In this document: positions 17,014-25,315 of the stretch, one piece after another
Position numbering within the stretch: position 1 is the first letter of the stretch
Layout of the letters: each line of letters starts with the position of its first letter
NCBI RefSeq assembly: GCF_014650075.1
Contig: NZ_BMUG01000022.1
Span: forward strand, 1-36,888
DNA from: Streptomyces microflavus
GTDB taxonomy: Bacteria > Actinomycetota > Actinomycetes > Streptomycetales > Streptomycetaceae
DNA: 36,888 bases
Direction of reading: 5' to 3'
Notes under the pieces: model-generated
What the model saw: the letters and a program-made list of their open reading frames with translations, nothing else
What the model was told of the DNA's origin: nothing
Database searches by the model: none
Made by a program: the position numbers and the translations under genes

Positions 17014-17397
17014 ATGATTCTGCTCCGTCGCCTGCTGGGTGACGTGCTGCGTCGGCAGCGCCAGCGCCAAGGCCGTACTCTGCGCGAAGTCTCCTCGTCC
17101 GCCCGGGTCTCGCTCGGTTATCTGTCCGAGGTGGAGCGGGGGCAGAAGGAGGCATCCTCCGAACTGCTCTCCGCGATTTGCGACGCGCTTGACGTACGGA
17201 TGTCCGAGCTCATGCGTGAGGTGAGCGACGAGCTCTCGCTCGCTGAGCTGGCCGAGTCGGCAGCTGCCACTGATCCGGTCCCAGTACCGGTTCGTCCCAT
17301 GCTCAATTCCGTCTCCGTCTCGTCGGTCGCAGGTGTGCCGTCGGGACGCGTGACCATCAAGGCGCCCGCAGAAGCGGTGGACGTCGTCGCCGCCTGA
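17014..17397 (+). CDS. clgR: ClgR, transcriptional activator of clp and lon protease genes
   Basis: The 127-residue protein starts MILLRRLLGDVLRRQRQ at the ATG preceded by GAGGAGGGA (about 16998-17006); an upstream in-frame ATG at 16981 has no ribosome site. Residues about 8-65 are a Cro/C1-type HTH (RTLREVSSSARVSLGYLSEVERGQKEASSELL). Family members activate clpP1P2, clpC and lon in actinobacteria, and the location after cinA matches the clgR position in corynebacteria. The C-terminus ends VDVVAA: the final two alanines resemble the ClpP-dependent degron reported for ClgR and PopR, so the protein is probably short-lived. I found no convincing copy of the ClgR operator (CGC-N5-GCG type) in the 109 bp upstream. 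A strong terminator follows. Confidence 0.92.
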   Translation: MILLRRLLGDVLRRQRQRQGRTLREVSSSARVSLGYLSEVERGQKEASSELLSAICDALDVRMSELMREVSDELSLAELAESAAATDPVPVPVRPMLNSVSVSSVAGVPSGRVTIKAPAEAVDVVAA

Positions 17398-17425
17398 TCC
17401 GCGCGCGGCACAGTGCTCGACCGGA

Positions 17426-17458
17426 GTCCCGGTCGGCCCCACAGGGGTCGGCCGGGAC
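17426..17458 (+). terminator. Terminator after clgR
   Basis: A 15-bp stem with two G-U wobbles (GTCCCGGTCGGCCCC / GGGGTCGGCCGGGAC) and an ACA loop lies 29 bases after the clgR stop. Confidence 0.85.
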
Positions 17459-17559
17459 ATTCGCGTATGCCCTTCTGCGCCCGCTGCGTGGCTGTGCCGA
17501 CTGTGCGGCCGTGCGTGTGTGAGTCGCTGAAGAGCGGGCAGACGGAGGTTGAGGCCAAC

Positions 17560-17646
17560 ATGACTGTTTTGTTTCATTTGTGCCATCGTGGGTGGTGCGC
17601 CGAAACGGTCGGCGGAAGGCCTGACGACGGTCAGCAGTACGCCTGA
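17560..17646 (+). CDS. Possible 28-residue leader peptide upstream of dps
   Basis: An ATG at 17560 preceded by GGAGG (17544-17548) and GAGG (17551-17554) opens a 28-codon frame with two cysteines and a WCAE segment. It ends 16 bp before the dps ATG. The first 35 bases are unusually AT-rich for this genome. It could be a real small protein or leader peptide, or chance. A SigB-like promoter candidate (GTTT at 17571, N15, GGGTGG at 17590) lies inside it, and a transcript from that site would exclude translation of this frame. Confidence 0.22.
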   Translation: MTVLFHLCHRGWCAETVGGRPDDGQQYA

Positions 17647-17662
17647 CGGATGGGAGTTGTGC

Positions 17663-18133
17663 ATGTCTGTGGTGAAGAGCCCACTGTCCGAGAGCGATCT
17701 CAAGCTCGTCGGAGAAGCGCTGCAAGGCGCGCTGGTCGATCTGGTCGACCTCTCCCTCGTGGCGAAGCAGATCCACTGGAACGTGGTCGGCCCGCGTTTC
17801 CGGTCCGTGCATCTGCAGCTCGACGATGTGGTCGTCACGGCCCGGCAGCACTCCGACACGGTCGCCGAGCGTGCCTCCGCGATCGGGGTCAACCCGGACG
17901 GGCGCGCCGCGACCGTTGCCAAGGAGACCGCCATCCAGCCCGTCCCCGACGGCTGGATCAAGGACACCGACGCCGTGAAGGCGCTCGTGGACGCCCTGGG
18001 CGTGGTCATCGGCCGGATGCGGGAGCGCATCGAGGTGACCGACGCGCCGGATCCCGTCACCCAGGACATCCTGATCTCACTGACTGCAGACCTCGAAAAG
18101 CACGCCTGGATGTTCCAGGCCGAAAGTGCCTGA
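17663..18133 (+). CDS. dps: Dps-family ferritin-like DNA-protection protein
   Basis: The 156-residue four-helix protein starts at the ATG preceded by GGGAG (17652-17656). All five ferroxidase ligands are in register with E. coli Dps: His38, His50, Asp54, Asp65 and Glu69 (KQIHWNVVGP, SVHLQLDD, HSDTVAER). Dps dodecamers oxidise and store iron with hydrogen peroxide and protect or compact DNA. There is no long basic N-terminal tail, so DNA contact may be weak. By position this corresponds to the DpsB-type protein of S. coelicolor. The csbD gene follows 18 bp later, probably in one transcript ending at the hairpin at 18402. Confidence 0.93.
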   Translation: MSVVKSPLSESDLKLVGEALQGALVDLVDLSLVAKQIHWNVVGPRFRSVHLQLDDVVVTARQHSDTVAERASAIGVNPDGRAATVAKETAIQPVPDGWIKDTDAVKALVDALGVVIGRMRERIEVTDAPDPVTQDILISLTADLEKHAWMFQAESA

Positions 18134-18151
18134 GCGGAAGGAACCGACATC

Positions 18152-18346
18152 GTGACTGGTGACAACGCCATGGACAAGCTCAAGGGCAAGGGCAAGGAGG
18201 CCGTCGGCAAGCTGACCGGCGACCGCCGCAAGGAGTCCGAGGGCAAGGCCGACCAGGCCAAGGCCACGGCCAAGGACAAGGTCGACGAGGCCGGTGACCG
18301 CGCGAAGGGCGTCACGGACTCGCTGCGCAACGACAACGACAAGTAG
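18152..18346 (+). CDS. CsbD-family stress protein
   Basis: The 64-residue, highly charged, Lys/Asp/Ala-rich protein has the CsbD pattern (MDKLKGKGKEAVGKLTGD, then EGKADQAKATAKDKVDEA). The GTG start has GGAAGGA 9 nt upstream; an ATG at 18170 is an alternative. CsbD proteins are general-stress proteins of unknown biochemical role, controlled by SigB in Bacillus. The protein is predicted disordered or helical without membrane segments. It follows dps closely and precedes a strong terminator. Confidence 0.9.
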   Translation: MTGDNAMDKLKGKGKEAVGKLTGDRRKESEGKADQAKATAKDKVDEAGDRAKGVTDSLRNDNDK

Positions 18347-18401
18347 CGCCTCGCGCCACTGCCCGCCTTGAGCGCCGGATTGTTCCGGATGCCCGAGCAC
18401 C

Positions 18402-18438
18402 CCGAGTGCCCCCGCCGATTCCCGGCGGGGGCACTCGG
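18402..18438. terminator. Terminator after csbD
   Basis: A perfect 16-bp stem (CCGAGTGCCCCCGCCG / CGGCGGGGGCACTCGG) with loop ATTCC begins 56 bases after the csbD stop. Confidence 0.88.
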
Positions 18439-18530
18439 CGTGTGGGGGCTGCCGGCCGGGCGTTCTGGATGCAGGGGCGCCGCAGCCAGGGGAAACTGCC
18501 CGAAAGGACGTCGGCCGCAGGAGGGCAGCG

Positions 18531-18893
18531 ATGGTACGGCGGTGGGTGCCGGCGCTGGCCCTCGGCGGGTTGTGGTGGTGGGCGGTGCTGAGGCTGGCGC
18601 TGCAGCCGGAGCAGGCCGGGGTGGTGGAGGGCGCGGTGGCGGCAGGCGGCTGGGGGCTGAGCCTGCTGCCCGTCCATGTGGCGTCGATGGTCTCGGCGGG
18701 GCGGGCTTCGGAGGCGGGGCTGGAGGGGCCGGCTTCGGGGGTGGGGCCGGAGGAGCGGGCTTCAGGGGCGGGGCCGGCTTCCGGAGTGCGACCGGAGGGG
18801 CGGGCTCCGCGCGTGGGGGCGGGGAGGCTTGTTGCGGGGCTCACCAGGGCATGGCGACGCCGCCGTTCGGGCGGAGGATCTGGCCGGTGGTGA
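18531..18893 (+). CDS. Small hydrophobic membrane protein, unknown function
   Basis: The 120-residue frame starts at an ATG with GGAGGG 5 nt upstream. Residues about 5-25 (VPALALGGLWWWAVLRLAL) and 33-53 (VVEGAVAAGGWGLSLLPVHV) are hydrophobic and look like two membrane helices; proteins of this kind beside this locus are familiar in Streptomyces but have no assigned role. Beyond residue 55 the frame runs into a Gly/Ala/Glu-rich low-complexity tail and its last 53 bases overlap the 3' end of the minus-strand SDR gene. The N-terminal half is much better supported than the tail, and a frameshift in the GC-rich tract cannot be excluded. Confidence 0.6.
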   Translation: MVRRWVPALALGGLWWWAVLRLALQPEQAGVVEGAVAAGGWGLSLLPVHVASMVSAGRASEAGLEGPASGVGPEERASGAGPASGVRPEGRAPRVGAGRLVAGLTRAWRRRRSGGGSGRW

Positions 18894-19605
18894 AGGCCGA
18901 GGCGTCGGATGCCAGATGCAGCACGGTGTGGGCGACGTCCTCGGGTTCGCCGACCCGGCCCAGCGGAGAGATCCGGGCCATCGTCGCCTCCGCACGCTGC
19001 TGCTGCTCGGCTCCGTGCCGGTCGGTCATCGGCGTACGGATCCAGCCCGGCGCGACCGCGTTCACCCGTATGGCGTGGGGGCCCAGTTCGGTGGCGAGCG
19101 TCTTGGTGAGCTGGACCACGGCCGCTTTCGCCGCGCTGTAGCAGAGCAGGCCCGCGCTCGCGGAGTCCACGGCGCCGGACGCCATCGTGATCAGTGAACC
19201 GGGTGCGGAGCGGGCGATCATGGAGCGGGCCGCCTCCTGGCAGGCGTACAGCACCCCCTTGAAATTGACCGCCAGCACCCGGTCCAGGTCGTCGTCAGCC
19301 GTCTCCAGGACGGTGCTGGTGTGCATGATCCCTGCCACGGCGACCAGAATGTCGAGCTCTCCCGCCGCCCGGACGGCCGCACGGACCCCGTCCCGGTCGG
19401 TGACGTCGAGCGGGTGGGTACGGGCCGTGCCGCCCGCCCGAGTGATCACCTCGTACGTCCGGCGCAGGCCCGTCTCGTCGCGGTCGGCGCAGTGGACCGT
19501 GGCCCCGGCCTCGGCGAGGAGTACGGCGCTCGCCCGGCCGATACCGCTGGCGGCTCCGGTGACGAACGCGGAGCGGCCCGTGAGGTCGTACGCGGAGAGG
19601 GGCAT
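18841..19605 (-). CDS. Short-chain dehydrogenase/reductase (classical SDR)
   Basis: The 254-residue Rossmann-fold oxidoreductase has the cofactor motif TGAASGIG near the N-terminus, the structural motif AVAGI in place of NNAG, and the catalytic Tyr156 and Lys160 (YSAAK) with serines upstream (ASGAVDSAS). The C-terminal GWIRTPM and PNGGVAMPW fit the family. CADRDE after beta-2 suggests NAD(H) preference. The substrate is unknown. I place the start at ATG 19605 because TTGACG-N18-TACGGT lies just upstream with the -10 ending 6 nt before this ATG, giving a leaderless message; the frame is open 12 codons further but would need a TTG start. Its 3' end overlaps the opposing small membrane-protein gene. 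Confidence 0.9.
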   Translation of the reverse strand: MPLSAYDLTGRSAFVTGAASGIGRASAVLLAEAGATVHCADRDETGLRRTYEVITRAGGTARTHPLDVTDRDGVRAAVRAAGELDILVAVAGIMHTSTVLETADDDLDRVLAVNFKGVLYACQEAARSMIARSAPGSLITMASGAVDSASAGLLCYSAAKAAVVQLTKTLATELGPHAIRVNAVAPGWIRTPMTDRHGAEQQQRAEATMARISPLGRVGEPEDVAHTVLHLASDASAFTTGQILRPNGGVAMPW

Positions 19606-19611
19606 GACGGG

Positions 19612-19641
19612 ACCGTACGGCCGCATCTGACGGGTCGTCAA
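19612..19641 (-). promoter_or_regulatory. Promoter of a leaderless SDR transcript
   Basis: On the minus strand TTGACG (19641-19636) and TACGGT (19617-19612) are 18 bp apart, a strong HrdB-type promoter. Six nucleotides later comes the ATG at 19605, so the mRNA should begin at or next to the start codon. Confidence 0.7.
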
Positions 19642-19649
19642 TTGATGCG

Positions 19650-19677
19650 TCGGTCTTTGTGGTATCGGTCTTTGTGG
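19650..19677. repeat. 13-bp direct repeat upstream of the SDR promoter
   Basis: TCGGTCTTTGTGG occurs at 19650-19662 and 19665-19677 (15-bp period), 8-36 bp upstream of the -35 box of the SDR gene on the minus strand. The position suits an activator or repressor binding pair; the factor is unknown. The stretch is less GC-rich than its surroundings. Confidence 0.7.
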
Positions 19678-19695
19678 CGTTGAGCCCCTCGGTAC

Positions 19696-20547
19696 CTACG
19701 GCATCGGGCCCGACTGGCAGGCCGGGCACCAGTACGTCGGCCGGTCGGCCTCGTCGACCTTGCGGATCCGGGTGCCGCAGCGCAGGCAGGGGCGGTGGAC
19801 CCGGCCGTAGACGTACAGGGGTTCCTGCACCCGGAGGGGCGGGAGCGGCCGCTGCGGAGGATTCGGGGCCGGGGCGCCCGTGCGGGGGCGGCGCTCGGCG
19901 CGGATGGTGGTGGTGCGGGTGGGGCGGTCCCGGTTGGCGTCGAGGAGCCGGTGGGCCAGGGCGACCAGCCGGGGGAGAACCCCGTCGGGGAGGGCGCCCA
20001 CGGGGAGCCAGGGGGTGACGCGGGCCAGGAAGCAGAGCTCGCACTTGTAGACATTGCCGATGCCCGCGAGGTTGCGCTGGTCCAGGAGCGCCTCGCCGAT
20101 GGGACGGTCCGGTGCGGCGAGCAGTCGGTCCACGGCGAGGGCCGGGTCCCAGTCCGGGCCGAGCAGATCCGGCCCGAGATGGCCCACGGCCTTGCTCTCC
20201 TCGCTGGTGCGGAGCAGTTCGAGCACGGGCAGGCGGTAGCCGACGGCGGTGTGGTCGGCGTTGGTCAGGACCGCGCGGATCTGATGCCCCGGGCCGCCGC
20301 GCCACCGCTCACCCGGTGCGTACACCCGCCAGGCCCCGTCCATCCGGAGGTGGCTGTGCAGGGTCAGCCCGCCCTCGATCCGGGTCAGCAGATGCTTGCC
20401 GCGTGCGGTGACGTCGAGGACGGTGCGGCCGCTCAGGTCGGAGGTGGCGAACCGGGGGACGCGCAGGTCGGCGTGGGTGAGGGCCCGCCCCGCCAGCGCT
20501 GCGTGCAGCCGGGCGGCGGTCTGCAGGACGGTGTCTCCTTCGGGCAT
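19696..20547 (-). CDS. nei: Formamidopyrimidine-DNA glycosylase/endonuclease VIII family protein (Nei2-like)
   Basis: The 283-residue base-excision-repair enzyme has the catalytic Pro2-Glu3 (MPEGDTV), which also fixes the start. The H2TH motif is at NLAGIGNVYKCE, and a C-terminal zinc finger has CLRCGTRI and WCPACQ. It removes oxidised bases and cleaves the strand at the resulting gap. Before the zinc finger there is a Pro/Arg-rich linker (GAPAPNPPQRPLPPL) longer than in E. coli Nei. It follows lhr by 66 bp on the same strand; the nei-lhr pair is also adjacent in mycobacteria, so the two probably act in one repair pathway and share the lhr promoter. Confidence 0.93.
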   Translation of the reverse strand: MPEGDTVLQTAARLHAALAGRALTHADLRVPRFATSDLSGRTVLDVTARGKHLLTRIEGGLTLHSHLRMDGAWRVYAPGERWRGGPGHQIRAVLTNADHTAVGYRLPVLELLRTSEESKAVGHLGPDLLGPDWDPALAVDRLLAAPDRPIGEALLDQRNLAGIGNVYKCELCFLARVTPWLPVGALPDGVLPRLVALAHRLLDANRDRPTRTTTIRAERRPRTGAPAPNPPQRPLPPLRVQEPLYVYGRVHRPCLRCGTRIRKVDEADRPTYWCPACQSGPMP

Positions 20548-20613
20548 ACCCCCATGATGGGCCCGGCGTGCTTCGGCGGGGTGTGCCAGGACACGGGGAC
20601 GGGCCCGCCCGGC

Positions 20614-23600
20614 TCACGCTCTCAGGCGCAGGCCTCTCGGCGTGGCCAGGAACCCGGCCGCCTCCAGGGTCCGGCCCAGTGGCGAGGTGAGGGAGGAGAC
20701 GCCGTTGGTCCGCTCCACCGTCACGGTGCCGAGCGCACCGGCGCGGGCGGACGCGGCCAGGGCCTCGGCCGCCGCGAGGAGCGCGGGGGACTCGGGGTCG
20801 GACGGCCAGGCGAGCAGGGATTTGCCACCGCGCTCCATGTAGAGGGTGAGCTCGCCGTCGACGAGGACCACCAGCGCCCCCGCCTTGCGGCCCGGCTTGT
20901 GGCCCGCGCCGTCCGGGGACTCCGGCCACGGCAGGGCGGCGCCGTACGCGTTGGCTGGGTCGGCTGCCGCGAGCACCAGGGCCTGGGGCGCGGTGCCCGG
21001 GTCCCGGCGGTCGCGGGCCGTGGCGGCCGCCCGCAGCCGGTCCACCGCCCCGTCCATCGCGAACTGGGCGGCCCCCAGCCCCTCGACCACATAGCCCCGC
21101 CGAGCCTGACCGCTGTCCTCGAAGGCAGCCAGGATGCGGTACGTCGCCGAGAAGCCGCCCTCCACCCCTTCGGCCTGCACCGCGCCGCGGGTGACCACGC
21201 CGTGCCGGTCGAGGAGGGTGTGGGCCAGGGCGTGGGCGCGGTGGGTGGGCTCGGGCTCCCGCGGGGGCAGCAGGGACCAGCGGCCCGAGACCGTCGGGGG
21301 GCCGGTGCGGGAGGCGGGCCGGGCGGCCGCGGTGAGGGATCCGTACCGCCCGCGGGGCACGCTGCGTCTGGCCCGGTGGGCGGTGGAGCCCGCCGTCCGT
21401 CCGGAGCCCAGGAGCGAGCGCAGCGGGGCGAGGGTGTCGTTGGTGAGCCGCCCGGACCAGGCCAGCTCCCAGAGGGCGTCGGCGAGCTGCTGGTCGGTGG
21501 AGTCCGGGTGGGTGGTGGCCCGGACCTGGTCGGCGATCTGCCGGAAGAAGAGGCCGTACCCCCCGGAGAGGGTGGTGAGCAGCGACTCGTGGAGCGCCGA
21601 CAGCTCCAGCGGGTGGGGGGCGGGCAGGAGCAGGGGTGCGCTGTCGGCGGGGTAGAGGGAGAGCCAGCCGTCCTTGCCGGGCAGCGCTCCGGCCCCCGCC
21701 CAGATCAGCTCGCCCGTGGTCGTCAGCTCGTCGAGCATCGCCGGGGTGTAGCCCATGACCCGGCTCGGCAGGATCAGCTTCTCCAGGGCGGATGCGGGGA
21801 CGGGCGCTCCCTGGAGCTGTTCGACGGCGCGGGCCAGCCCGTCGATGGACCGCAGGCGGTTGGAGCCGAAGTGCTGCCACTGGGGGAGGAACGAGGCGAG
21901 CGCGGCGGGCTCCACCGGCTCCAGCTCCTGGCGGAGCGCGGCCAGCGAACGGCGGCGGAGCCGGCGCAGCACCGTGGCGTCGCACCACTCCTGGCCGATG
22001 CCCGCCGGGTGGAACTCGCCCTGGACGGTCCGGCCGGAGGCGGCGAGCCGTTGCAGCGCGCCGTCCGTGACGGCCGTGCCGAGGCCGAACCGCTCGGCGG
22101 CCCGGGCGGCGGTGAACGGGCCGTGCGTCCGGGCGAAACGGGCGAGGAGATCGCCGAGGGGATCCTTCACCGGCTCGGTGAACGCCTCGGGCACACCGAC
22201 CGGGAGCGCTGTGCCCAGGGCGTCGCGCAGCCTCCCCGCGTCCTCGATCGCCGCCCAGTGGTCGGCCCCGGCGATCCGGACCTGGATGGCCCGGCGGGAG
22301 GACGCCAGCTCCGGCGCCCAGGAGGGCTCGGCGCCCCGCTCCGCCAGCTCGGCGTCGGTGAGGGGGCCCAGGACGCGCAGCAGATCCGCGACCCCTTCGA
22401 TGTCCTTGATCCTGCGGTCCTCGCTGAGCCACTGGAGCTCCCGCTCCAGCTCGGTGAGGACCTCGGGGTCGAGCAGTTCGCGCAGCTCCGCCTGGCCCAG
22501 CAGCTCGGCCAGGAGGTGGGAGTCCAGGGAGAGTGCGGCGGCCCGCCGCTCGGCCAGCGGCGAGTCGCCCTCGTACAGGAACTGGGCGACGTAACCGAAG
22601 AGGAGGGAGCGGGCGAACGGGGAGGGCTCCTGGGTGGTGACCTCGACCAGCCGGACCCGGCGCGCCTCCAGGTCACCCATCAGTTCGGTGAGCCCGGGAA
22701 CGTCGAAGACGTCCTGGAGGCACTCGCGGACGGCTTCGAGGACGATCGGGAACGAACCGAACTCGGACGCCACCTGGAGCAGCTGGGAGGCGCGCTGGCG
22801 CTGCTGCCAGAGCGGGGTGCGCTTGCCGGGGGAGCGCCGGGGCAGCAACAGGGCGCGGGCGGCGCACTCGCGGAAGCGGGCGGCGAACAGCGCCGAGCCA
22901 CCGACCTGGTCGGTGACGATCTGCTGCACCTCGCCCTGGTCGAAGACGACATCGGCGGCACCGACCGGGGGCTGCTCGCTGTCGTACGAGAAGGCCCCCG
23001 GCGCCGGTCCGTCGTCCGCCGCGTCCGGTGCCGGCGGGGCGTCGAAGTCGAGGAGGTCCAGGCCCATCATGTCGGCGTCGGGGAGCCGCAGCACGATCCC
23101 GTCGTCGGCGTGCATGACCTGGGCGTCCATCCCGTACCGCTCACCGAGGCGGGCGGAGAGGGCGAGCGCCCAGGGGGCGTGCACCTGGGCGCCGAAGGGG
23201 GAGTGGACGACGACCCGCCAGTCGCCCAGCTCGTCCCGGAACCGCTCGACCAGGATCGTCCGGTCGTCCGGGACATGGCCGCAGGCCCGTCGCTGCTCGT
23301 CCAGATAGGCCAGGATGTTGTCCGCCGCCCAGGCGTCGAGCCCGGCGGCGAGCAGCCGGAGCCGGGCGTCCTCCTCGGAGAGCCCGCCGATCTCGCGGAG
23401 GAACGCCCCCAGGGCGCGGCCCAGCTCCAGGGGGCGGCCCAGCTGGTCACCCTTCCAGAACGGCAGCCTCCCCGGAACGCCCGGGGCGGGCGAGACGAGG
23501 ACCCGGTCCCGGGTGATGTCCTCGATCCGCCAGGACGTCGTGCCCAGCGTGAAGACGTCACCGACCCGGGACTCGTAGACCATCTCCTCGTCCAGCTCGC

Positions 23601-25308
23601 CGACCCGGCCGCCGCCCTTCTTCGGGTCCGCGCCGGCCAGGAAGACCCCGAAGAGGCCGCGGTCCGGAATGGTGCCGCCCGAGGTGACGGCGAGGCGCTG
23701 CGCTCCGGGGCGGCCCGTGACCGTACCGCCGACCCGGTCCCACACCACCCGGGGCCGCAGCTCTGCGAAGGCGTCGGAGGGATAGCGTCCGGCGAGCATG
23801 TCGAGCACGGCGGTGAACGCCGACTCGGGGAGCGAGGCGAACGGGGCGGCCCGGCGGACCAGGGCCAGTAGGTCGTCGGCCTGCCAGCTGTCCAGCGCCA
23901 CCATGGCGACCAGCTGCTGGGCGAGGACGTCCAGCGGGTTGGACGGGATGCGCAGCGCCTCGATCGCCCCGGTCCGCATCCGCTCGGTGACGACGGCGGC
24001 CTGCACCAGGTCGCCGCGGTACTTCGGGAAGACGACTCCGGTGGAGACCGCGCCCACCTGGTGCCCGGCCCGGCCCACCCGCTGGAGACCGGAGGCGACG
24101 GAGGGCGGGGACTCGACCTGGATCACCAGGTCGACCGCGCCCATGTCGATGCCGAGCTCCAGGCTGGAGGTGGCCACCACGGCGGGCAGCCGCCCCGCCT
24201 TGAGGTCCTCCTCCACCTGGGCCCGCTGTTCCTTGGAGACCGAACCGTGGTGGGCACGGGCCAGCAGGGCCGGGGCGCCCCGGGCCGCGCCCGACTGGGC
24301 CATGACCTCGGCGGGGGCGTGCGCCTCCGGCAGGGCGAGAGCAGGGCTGTCCGGATTGTCCGGATCGAAGGCTGTGCCGGTGGCCCGCTCGTACGCGATC
24401 TCGTTCAGCCGGTTGCAGAGGCGCTCCGCCAGCCGCCGTGAGTTGGCGAAGACGATCGTGGAGCGGTGCGACTGGACGAGATCGGCGATGCGCTCCTCGA
24501 CATGCGGCCAGATCGACGGCTTCTCCGCCTGGGCGGCGTCCCCGTCGGTGGCGGGCGAACCGCCCAGCTCGCCCAGGTCCTCCACCGGAACGACCACCGA
24601 GAGGTCGAACTCCTTGGTGGACGGCGGCTGGACGATCTCCACCTTGCGCTGCGGCGAGAGGAAGCGGGCGACCTCCCCGACCGGCCGGACCGTCGCGGAG
24701 AGCCCGATCCGGCGGGCGGGCCGGGGCAGCAGCTCGTCCAGGCGCTCCAGGGACAGCGCGAGATGGGCGCCGCGCTTCGTACCGGCGACCGCGTGCACCT
24801 CGTCGAGGATCACCGTCTCGACGCCCGCGAGCGCGTCCCGGGCGGAGGACGTGAGCATCAGGAACAGCGACTCGGGTGTGGTGATCAGGATGTCCGGCGG
24901 CCGGGTCACCATGGAGCGCCGCTCGGCGGGCGGGGTGTCACCGGACCGGATGCCCACCCGCACCTCCGGCTCGGGCAGGCCCAGGCGCACCGACTCCTGG
25001 CGGATGCCGGTCAGCGGGGAGCGCAGATTCCGCTCGACGTCGACCGCCAGGGCCTTGAGGGGGGACACGTACAGCACGCGGCAGCGCTTCTTCGCCTCCG
25101 CGGGCGGCGGACCGGCCGCCAGCCGGTCCAGCGAGGCGAGGAACGCGGCCAGTGTCTTGCCGGAACCGGTCGGCGCGACCACCAGCACGTCACTGCCCTC
25201 GCCGATGGCCCGCCAGGCACCTTCCTGCGCGGGGGTGGGCGCGCTGAAGGCACCGGCGAACCAGCTGCGGGTCGCGGGCGAGAAGGCGTCGAGAGCGGAG
25301 CCGGTCAT
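20614..25308 (-). CDS. lhr: Lhr-family ATP-dependent DNA helicase
   Basis: The 1564-residue superfamily 2 helicase has Walker A APTGSGKT (45-52), the DEVH box beginning at Asp169, motif III LSATVRP and motif VI QRVGRAGHQ. Winged-helix and Lhr core domains follow, then a long C-terminal region with the extra domains typical of full-length Lhr. Lhr translocates 3' to 5' on single-stranded DNA and unwinds RNA-DNA hybrids; it is induced by DNA damage in mycobacteria. The start is set at ATG 25308 because a PafBC-type promoter has its -10 exactly 7 nt upstream, making a leaderless message; an in-frame ATG at 25317 would lie within that -10. The gene diverges from the AraC gene and is followed by nei. 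Confidence 0.94.
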   Translation of the reverse strand: MTGSALDAFSPATRSWFAGAFSAPTPAQEGAWRAIGEGSDVLVVAPTGSGKTLAAFLASLDRLAAGPPPAEAKKRCRVLYVSPLKALAVDVERNLRSPLTGIRQESVRLGLPEPEVRVGIRSGDTPPAERRSMVTRPPDILITTPESLFLMLTSSARDALAGVETVILDEVHAVAGTKRGAHLALSLERLDELLPRPARRIGLSATVRPVGEVARFLSPQRKVEIVQPPSTKEFDLSVVVPVEDLGELGGSPATDGDAAQAEKPSIWPHVEERIADLVQSHRSTIVFANSRRLAERLCNRLNEIAYERATGTAFDPDNPDSPALALPEAHAPAEVMAQSGAARGAPALLARAHHGSVSKEQRAQVEEDLKAGRLPAVVATSSLELGIDMGAVDLVIQVESPPSVASGLQRVGRAGHQVGAVSTGVVFPKYRGDLVQAAVVTERMRTGAIEALRIPSNPLDVLAQQLVAMVALDSWQADDLLALVRRAAPFASLPESAFTAVLDMLAGRYPSDAFAELRPRVVWDRVGGTVTGRPGAQRLAVTSGGTIPDRGLFGVFLAGADPKKGGGRVGELDEEMVYESRVGDVFTLGTTSWRIEDITRDRVLVSPAPGVPGRLPFWKGDQLGRPLELGRALGAFLREIGGLSEEDARLRLLAAGLDAWAADNILAYLDEQRRACGHVPDDRTILVERFRDELGDWRVVVHSPFGAQVHAPWALALSARLGERYGMDAQVMHADDGIVLRLPDADMMGLDLLDFDAPPAPDAADDGPAPGAFSYDSEQPPVGAADVVFDQGEVQQIVTDQVGGSALFAARFRECAARALLLPRRSPGKRTPLWQQRQRASQLLQVASEFGSFPIVLEAVRECLQDVFDVPGLTELMGDLEARRVRLVEVTTQEPSPFARSLLFGYVAQFLYEGDSPLAERRAAALSLDSHLLAELLGQAELRELLDPEVLTELERELQWLSEDRRIKDIEGVADLLRVLGPLTDAELAERGAEPSWAPELASSRRAIQVRIAGADHWAAIEDAGRLRDALGTALPVGVPEAFTEPVKDPLGDLLARFARTHGPFTAARAAERFGLGTAVTDGALQRLAASGRTVQGEFHPAGIGQEWCDATVLRRLRRRSLAALRQELEPVEPAALASFLPQWQHFGSNRLRSIDGLARAVEQLQGAPVPASALEKLILPSRVMGYTPAMLDELTTTGELIWAGAGALPGKDGWLSLYPADSAPLLLPAPHPLELSALHESLLTTLSGGYGLFFRQIADQVRATTHPDSTDQQLADALWELAWSGRLTNDTLAPLRSLLGSGRTAGSTAHRARRSVPRGRYGSLTAAARPASRTGPPTVSGRWSLLPPREPEPTHRAHALAHTLLDRHGVVTRGAVQAEGVEGGFSATYRILAAFEDSGQARRGYVVEGLGAAQFAMDGAVDRLRAAATARDRRDPGTAPQALVLAAADPANAYGAALPWPESPDGAGHKPGRKAGALVVLVDGELTLYMERGGKSLLAWPSDPESPALLAAAEALAASARAGALGTVTVERTNGVSSLTSPLGRTLEAAGFLATPRGLRLRA

Positions 25309-25315
25309 GTTCCCC

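Noticed and set aside
19795..23871. A 1358-codon plus-strand open frame across nei and lhr
   Set aside because: It is a shadow of the minus-strand nei and lhr genes, which have all their catalytic motifs; the plus frame is Gly/Arg/Gln-rich without recognisable domains.
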